From Theropithecus gelada (Eukaryota > Chordata > Mammalia > Primates > Cercopithecidae), in contig NC_037673.1 in NCBI RefSeq assembly GCF_003255815.1, positions 10,867,006-10,931,005 of the forward strand: a stretch of 64,000 nt of DNA. Direction: 5' to 3'. The stretch's first letter is position 1. Each line of letters opens with the position of its first letter. Below, piece after piece: positions 59,305 to 64,000 of the stretch. Below the pieces are notes generated by a model that was not told where the DNA came from, ran no database searches, and was given only the letters and a program-made list of their open reading frames with translations. Position numbers and translations under genes: made by a program.

Positions 59305-60626
59305 AAAAGACGATTTATGACAAACATAGACAAATGGGACAGAATAAATAACTCAGAAATAAGACTGCACGTCCACATCCATCTGATCTTTGACATACCT
59401 GACAAAAACAAGCAATGGGGAAAGGATTCCCTATTTAACAAATGGTGCTTGGAGAACTGGCTAGACATATGCAAAAAATTAAAACTGGACCCCTTCCTTA
59501 CACCTTATACAAAAATTAACTCAGGATGGATTAAAGACTTAAATGTAAAACCCAAAACTATAAAAACCCTAGAAGAAAACCTAGGCAATACCATTCAGGA
59601 CACAGGCACGGTCAAAGATTTCATGACGAAAACATCAAAAGTAATTGCCACAAAAGAAAAAATTGACAAATGGGATCTAATTAAACTAAAGAGCTCATGC
59701 ATAGCAAAAGAAGCTATCATCAGAGTGAACAGGCAACCTATAGAATGGGAGAAAATTTATGCAATCTATCCATCTACAAAGGTCTAGTATCCAGAGTTTA
59801 CAAAAAAACATAAACACATTTATAAGAAAAAAACTAACCCCATTAAAAAGTGGGCAAAGGACATGAACAGACACTTCTCAAAAGAAGACACTCATGCAGT
59901 CAACAAATGTATGAAAAAAAGCTCAACATCATTGATCACTAGAGAAATGCACATCAAAACCACAATGAGATACCTTTTCATACCAGTTAGAATGGTGATT
60001 ATTAAAAAGTAATTTACAAGTTCAACCATTGTGGAAGACAGTGTGGTGATTCCTCGAAGACCTGGAACCAGAAATACCATTTGATCCAGCAATCCCATTA
60101 CTAAGTACATACCCAAAGGAATAAAAATCATTGTATTATAAAGATACATCCACAAGTATGTTCATTGCAGTACTATTCACAATAGCAAAGACATGAAATC
60201 AACTCAAATGCCCATCAGTGATAGACTGGATAAAAAAATGTGGTGTATATATATACCATAGAATACTATACAGACATAAAAAGGAGTGAGATCATGTCTT
60301 TGCAGAAACATGGATGGAGCTGGAAGCCATTAATCCCCAGCAAACTAACACAAGAACAGAAAACCAAACACTGCATGTTCTCACTTAACTTAAAAGTAGG
60401 AGCTGAACAATGGGAGCACACGGACACAGGGAGGGGAACAACCCACACCGGGGCCCGTCAGGGAGTTGGGGGAGGGAGAGCATCAGGAAAAATAGCTAAT
60501 GCATGCTGGGCTTAATACCTAAATGATGGGTTGATAGGTGCAGCAAGCCACCATGGCACACGTTTACCTGTTTAACAAACTGCACATCCTGTACATGTAC
60601 CCCAGAACTTTAAATAAAATTTAAAA
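59305..60626 (+). mobile_element. 5'-truncated L1PA/L1PB-class LINE with internal deletion
   Basis: Covers the 3' fifth of ORF2 and the 3' UTR, ending at the A-rich tail after CATGTACCCCAGAAC. At about 60010 the L1 order jumps from ATTAAAAAGT to TTCAACCATTGTGG, skipping roughly 80-90 bp relative to the family order. The 10 bases AATTTACAAG sit at the junction as apparent filler. Confidence 0.93.
59317..59787 (+). pseudogene. L1 ORF2 C-terminal remnant
   Basis: A 156-codon open stretch matching the far C-terminal part of L1 ORF2p, downstream of the endonuclease and reverse-transcriptase domains, which are absent. The frame closes at 59785-59787 and later segments lie in other frames. It is part of the truncated L1 and not expected to make a functional product. 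Confidence 0.88.
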
Positions 60627-60899
60627 ATGAAAACAAATACTGTATATGGAAATATCTTATTCACTGAGACATTGGTGCCACCATCCTGGTCACTGGTAAG
60701 AGAGCCATCCTATAAGGAAGGGAGAGCTATGGCTGGAAGAAGCCATATGGCTAGAAGGGTTTCTGAAGACTCTATGGGATAGAGCTGCGTTATCACCATG
60801 GAACACTTACCTGCAGATTTCACGTATGGGAAACAAAACTTCTCTAGTTTAACAGATCATTATCTGGGGATTTTCCTTTCTTCAGACTTCATTCTAAGT
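60627..60899. other. Intronic sequence, no recognised feature
   Basis: Unique-looking DNA between two LINE fragments. Confidence 0.55.
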
Positions 60900-61045
60900 A
60901 GTAAATTTCCAACCCTTTCTAATCTCCTTAGCCTGCTTGGTTTTTCTCCACAGCACTTGTCACAGATTTATTTGTCTCAGTTTATTGTCTGACTTGTCCA
61001 CTACAACACAAGCTTTAGGAGGGCAGGTCTATGAGTTCTAAGCTT
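60900..61045 (+). mobile_element. L2 LINE, 3' part
   Basis: TTTTTCTCCACAGCACTTGT, TTATTTGTCTCAGTTTATTG and TTTAGGAGGGCAGGTC follow the L2 3' order. Confidence 0.72.
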
Positions 61046-61307
61046 CTAACAGCCCACAACGGTTTTGTTAATAGATTATGAAATTTCACGTATTGTCTTG
61101 ACATAGTTCACTCCTTTACATACGAATCAATGGAAATACCAAGACTCTTCTCAATGGTGCTCCTTTTTTTCTCCCTTCCTCCATCTGGCTCCTTGAAAAA
61201 CAGGTGCCATGATCTTGACCATTAGGAAGAAAGCCATAACATAAGGAAGGCTGGTCTATGGCTAGAAGGTGCTTGTATCCCAAGCACCTAAACTTCACTT
61301 CCATATA

Positions 61308-61732
61308 CATTTGACTCTGAACAACATGGTTTGAACTGTGCAGGTACACTTATACACAGATTTTCTTCCACTTCTGCCACCCGTAGACAGCAAGACCAAC
61401 CTCTCTGCTTCCTCCTCCTCAGCCTACTCAATGCAAAGATGATGAGAATAAAGACCTTATGAGGATCCACTCTTAATAAAGTGCATACATATTTTCTCTT
61501 CCTTATAATTTTCTTAATAACGTTTTCTTTTCTTTAGCTTACATTGTCGTAAGAAGAGAGTATATAATATGTACATAAAATATATGTTAATTGACTTTTT
61601 ATGTTGCTGGTAAGGTGTCCGGTCAACAGTAAACTATTAGTAATTAAGTTTTGGGGAGCCAAATTGTATGCAAATTTTCAGCTCTAGGGGTTGTCAGCCT
61701 CCCTAACTCTTGGGTTGTTCAAAGGTCAACTA
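61308..61732 (+). mobile_element. Tigger-type non-autonomous DNA transposon, 425 bp
   Basis: Flanked by TA at 61306-61307 and 61733-61734. The ends CATTTGACTCTGAACAACAT and GTTGTTCAAAGGTCAACTA are inverted complements with mismatches. The body (CTTCCTTATAATTTTCTTAA, GTCCGGTCAACAGTAAACTA) matches a common primate Tigger derivative. No transposase frame is present. Confidence 0.85.
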
Positions 61733-61734
61733 TA

Positions 61735-62599
61735 GTAGGCACTCAACAGCAATCTGTTTAATGAATGAGGGAACGAGATCCACAGTCTACAGAAAGGCTT
61801 CTGTCTCTAGGACTAAGGGTGGAGCATGCCGAAAGTTAAAGATGTGGATTTCCTAATTGGATTATAGTCAGTCTGTTTGGGGAAGCAATTAGGAATCAGA
61901 ACAGTGCTGAGGGTTGTAAGTTTTTGCCCTCTGCCGGTGCATATGATTTGGGCTCGCCTCTGTGAAGAGATAATCCTAAAATGGTCAAAATGACAGGAGA
62001 CAAGAACAGGCAATGTCTCAGCAGAGAATGCACGAGACACAAAGCTGGTTAGGAGACGACTTGCCATCAAAAGGTAGACCAAATACTTACCTCCTCTCCC
62101 CATCATTGATCCATCAGAATTAATAGCAATGTATCGGGAAGGATTCTTCCCCAGGCCTGATGTTTTCTTACTGCGAATGGAGCACAATTACTGTAACACT
62201 GGACTCTCCCAGCTCCTCACTTGCTCTTCCCCTGAGAGAGAGAGGAACTTGTCCAAGGCACTAGTGAGTGTGCAGGGCTTGGCCCAGCTCTGAGCTTCTT
62301 CCACTTTGGCATGAAAGGCCATGAGGAACTCTGCTTCCCCTGGTCTCCATGAGATGTGCCCTAGTGGCTGGTAGAGGAGAAGGGAAGCTGCCCTGGCCCA
62401 ACGGCTGCCTGTGCCATGATAGATAAGTCTACCTAATTCTGGCATTCTGTGTGAGCAAACCAGTCTGGCTAAAAAGCCTGTAGTCTGGCCTCCAACCCAA
62501 CCCCTGGCAGTAATGAGGTGATAATGTGGCCTCCTTTTTTATTCCGTTAGAACTTGGTTGCATAAGACAGTATGCAATAGAAGGTTCTATAAACTATGG
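61735..62599. other. Intronic sequence holding the candidate cassette exon
   Basis: Unique-looking, repeat-poor DNA around the candidate exon at 62091-62170. A few short frames on the minus strand have no recognised domain. Confidence 0.5.
62091..62170 (-). other. Candidate alternative (cassette or poison) exon of CTNND2
   Basis: On the minus strand a GAG|GTAAGT donor, close to the ideal consensus, sits at 62090/62091. Two possible acceptors lie upstream: TTCGCAG ending at 62171 (80-nt exon) and ACATCAG ending at 62157 (66-nt exon). The donor leaves one base of a codon, matching the phase-1 start of the exon at 31823. The 66-nt form is phase 1 at both ends and would add 22 residues, including NPSRYIAINSDGSMM, without changing frame. 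The 80-nt form, entered from phase 1, meets an in-frame TGA and would be a poison exon. The pyrimidine tracts are weak, especially for the 66-nt form. I recognise no protein match. This could be chance; no transcript evidence is available here. Confidence 0.3.
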
Positions 62600-62790
62600 C
62601 CTGAGCTACCTGCTTGCATAAATACAGTTTAATACACAGCCATACACATTTGTTGATGTATTATCTATGATTCTTTCATCCAGCACAGGTAGAGTTGAGA
62701 AGTTGTAACAGAGACCTAGGGCCTACAAGCTAAAATATTTTCTATTTGTCCTTTTACTGAAAAAGCTTGCCAACTCCTGTTTGAGAATCT
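62600..62790. mobile_element. Old DNA-transposon-like repeat, copy 2
   Basis: AATACACAGCCATACACATT, GTAACAGAGACCTAGGGCCT, GAAAAAGCTTGCCAACTCCT align with the element at 33160-33370 in the same orientation. Confidence 0.6.
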
Positions 62791-64000
62791 AGAAGAGAAT
62801 GGTGGAAAAGCGTATTGCCTCTAGTGCAATGCTTTCAGGTTCAAGAACAAAGGAAAAGTAAAAGGCAGGCAGGATGCAATTTCAGCAAACACTGCTACAC
62901 TTCCACATGCTAAAAAGCAAAGTGTCCAACTTAGGAAGCAGGTTCAAGAGAACTGAGCCTTCCTGAGATCTGCAGAAGGAAAGCAGAGGAAAATGAATCA
63001 CAGAAGGACATCCCACCCCAGCAGTAAAAAGAAGTGCTAGAAAAATGCATTTCTCAGGGCCCAGAGCAGGAGCAAGCAGAGACAGTGGCCTGCAGTGCAC
63101 ACAGCAGAGGTCCGGGCTGGAAGGTGCAGCAGGTTCCCACAATGGCAAGAGCAGCTTTAACAGGAGTCTGTTGAGGGTGATTTTGCAATCTTCGTAGGGC
63201 CAAGGGAGCAAATCAATTCCATCATAAAAAGCAGAAAAATCACTGTTGCACCATAGGATTGAGGAAAAGCTGCTAACAAACCATAAGACAGTGGAAGGCT
63301 TGTTACGGGACAGAACACACTCATGGGACACTGGACCAAGACACCTGACTCCCAAAGAGGAAATCCAAAATCAAAGGTTTGCAGTATGCAGGAAGGGAAA
63401 GAAACCACCTCATATAAGACCTGGAGTGGTAGGTTTGTACTGTGTCACTCCAGCTGAACTGCAGCTGTGCTTCCCAGGATTTCCTTCCCTGCTTGGTTGC
63501 AGGTTGAGGCAGTCCATGGAGACATCTGCAGGATGCCTGGCTGGTGCAAGTGAAGCACAGAGCTAAACTCTGAGGGCTGCGGGCAGAGGGCATCAGGGCT
63601 GCTACAGTGTGTGCACGTCCCCCCTGCTGCTACTCCACCTTTTAGGCCACAGCTCTGACAGCTCCCATCACATCCCCTCTTTCCATTTCCCTAGGTCCCG
63701 GCCAGGAAGAATCATGTAGGGCTCTGTGGCAAAGAACGGCAGCTTTGTGTATCACTCATGTGACAGATTTGCAGGCAGCGAGAGGCAAAAGAGGGGTGCC
63801 ATTTGTCCCCATGAGTGGCAGCTGGCTCTGGCTTCCCCTGCTTCACATCCTGCTGTTCTTTCTGACTGCTGCCTGCTGGCCTGTGTCAACTGCAGGTCCA
63901 TCATCGGACACAGCGGCAAAGCCTTCCACAGGCGTTTTCACCAGCTCTCACCGTGATGTCAGGTCTAATCCTCATAACAAGTCCCCCTTTCCATGTCATC
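62791..64000. other. Intronic sequence, no recognised feature
   Basis: Unique-looking and moderately GC-rich. The 157-codon minus-strand frame (62882-63355) is hydrophobic but has no recognised family, so I do not call it. Confidence 0.5.

Larger units (their letters stand above)
31824..64000 (-). other. CTNND2: CTNND2 intron, part, upstream of the exon
   Basis: This is inferred intron: it ends at the CAG acceptor at 31824-31826 (minus strand) and runs off the right edge, so it exceeds 32.1 kb. The preceding canonical exon (expected to end in ELVTG) is not seen. A candidate unannotated cassette exon lies inside it at about 62.1 kb. Confidence 0.85.

Noticed and set aside
59892..60155. Minus-strand open frame across the L1
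   Set aside because: It is antisense to the L1 remnant and reflects L1 composition.
62882..63355. 157-codon hydrophobic minus-strand open frame
   Set aside because: No recognisable signal, domain or splice borders; one of many frames of this size expected by chance in 64 kb.

Overview
This window is primate nuclear DNA, almost certainly from an Old World monkey. It is dense in Alu, L1, L2, MIR and MaLR elements. The youngest full-length Alu (17101-17399) carries the diagnostic changes I associate with the cercopithecid AluYRa lineage rather than human AluY. The only gene I can support is CTNND2 (delta-catenin), on the minus strand. One coding exon (31640-31823) encodes 60 complete codons of the armadillo domain, with good splice sites on both sides. 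The rest of the window is two large introns: at least 31.6 kb downstream of the exon (positions 1-31639) and at least 32.2 kb upstream of it (31824-64000).

Layout. 1-31.6 kb: a MaLR internal fragment with its LTR at the left edge, an L1 3'-transduction insertion (3749-4107), several MLT1-class LTRs, Alus, an L1M tail (20.0-20.6 kb), an 84-bp tandem duplication (11.7 kb) and stretches of unique sequence. 31.64-31.82 kb: the CTNND2 exon. 31.8-53.7 kb: AT-rich intron with Alus, LTRs, L2, MIR, a shortened MADE1 element and old LINE remnants. 53.69-54.30 kb: a 600-bp GT-rich minisatellite that generates long spurious open frames. 54.3-64 kb: Alu, L2, a palindrome cluster (58.3 kb), a 5'-truncated L1PA-class element (59.3-60.6 kb), a Tigger-type element (61.3-61.7 kb) and a candidate unannotated cassette exon on the CTNND2 strand (62.09-62.17 kb).

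I see no rRNA or tRNA gene, no CRISPR array, no CpG island or obvious promoter, and no operon-like or novel multi-gene system. The most interesting items are the candidate cassette/poison exon, the L1 3' transduction, a very young 5'-truncated Alu with a 48-T tail, two local intron duplications, and the GT minisatellite. Repeat family names come from remembered consensus sequences, not a database search. Class-level calls are firmer than subfamily calls, and edges are accurate to about 5-30 bp unless target-site duplications are quoted.
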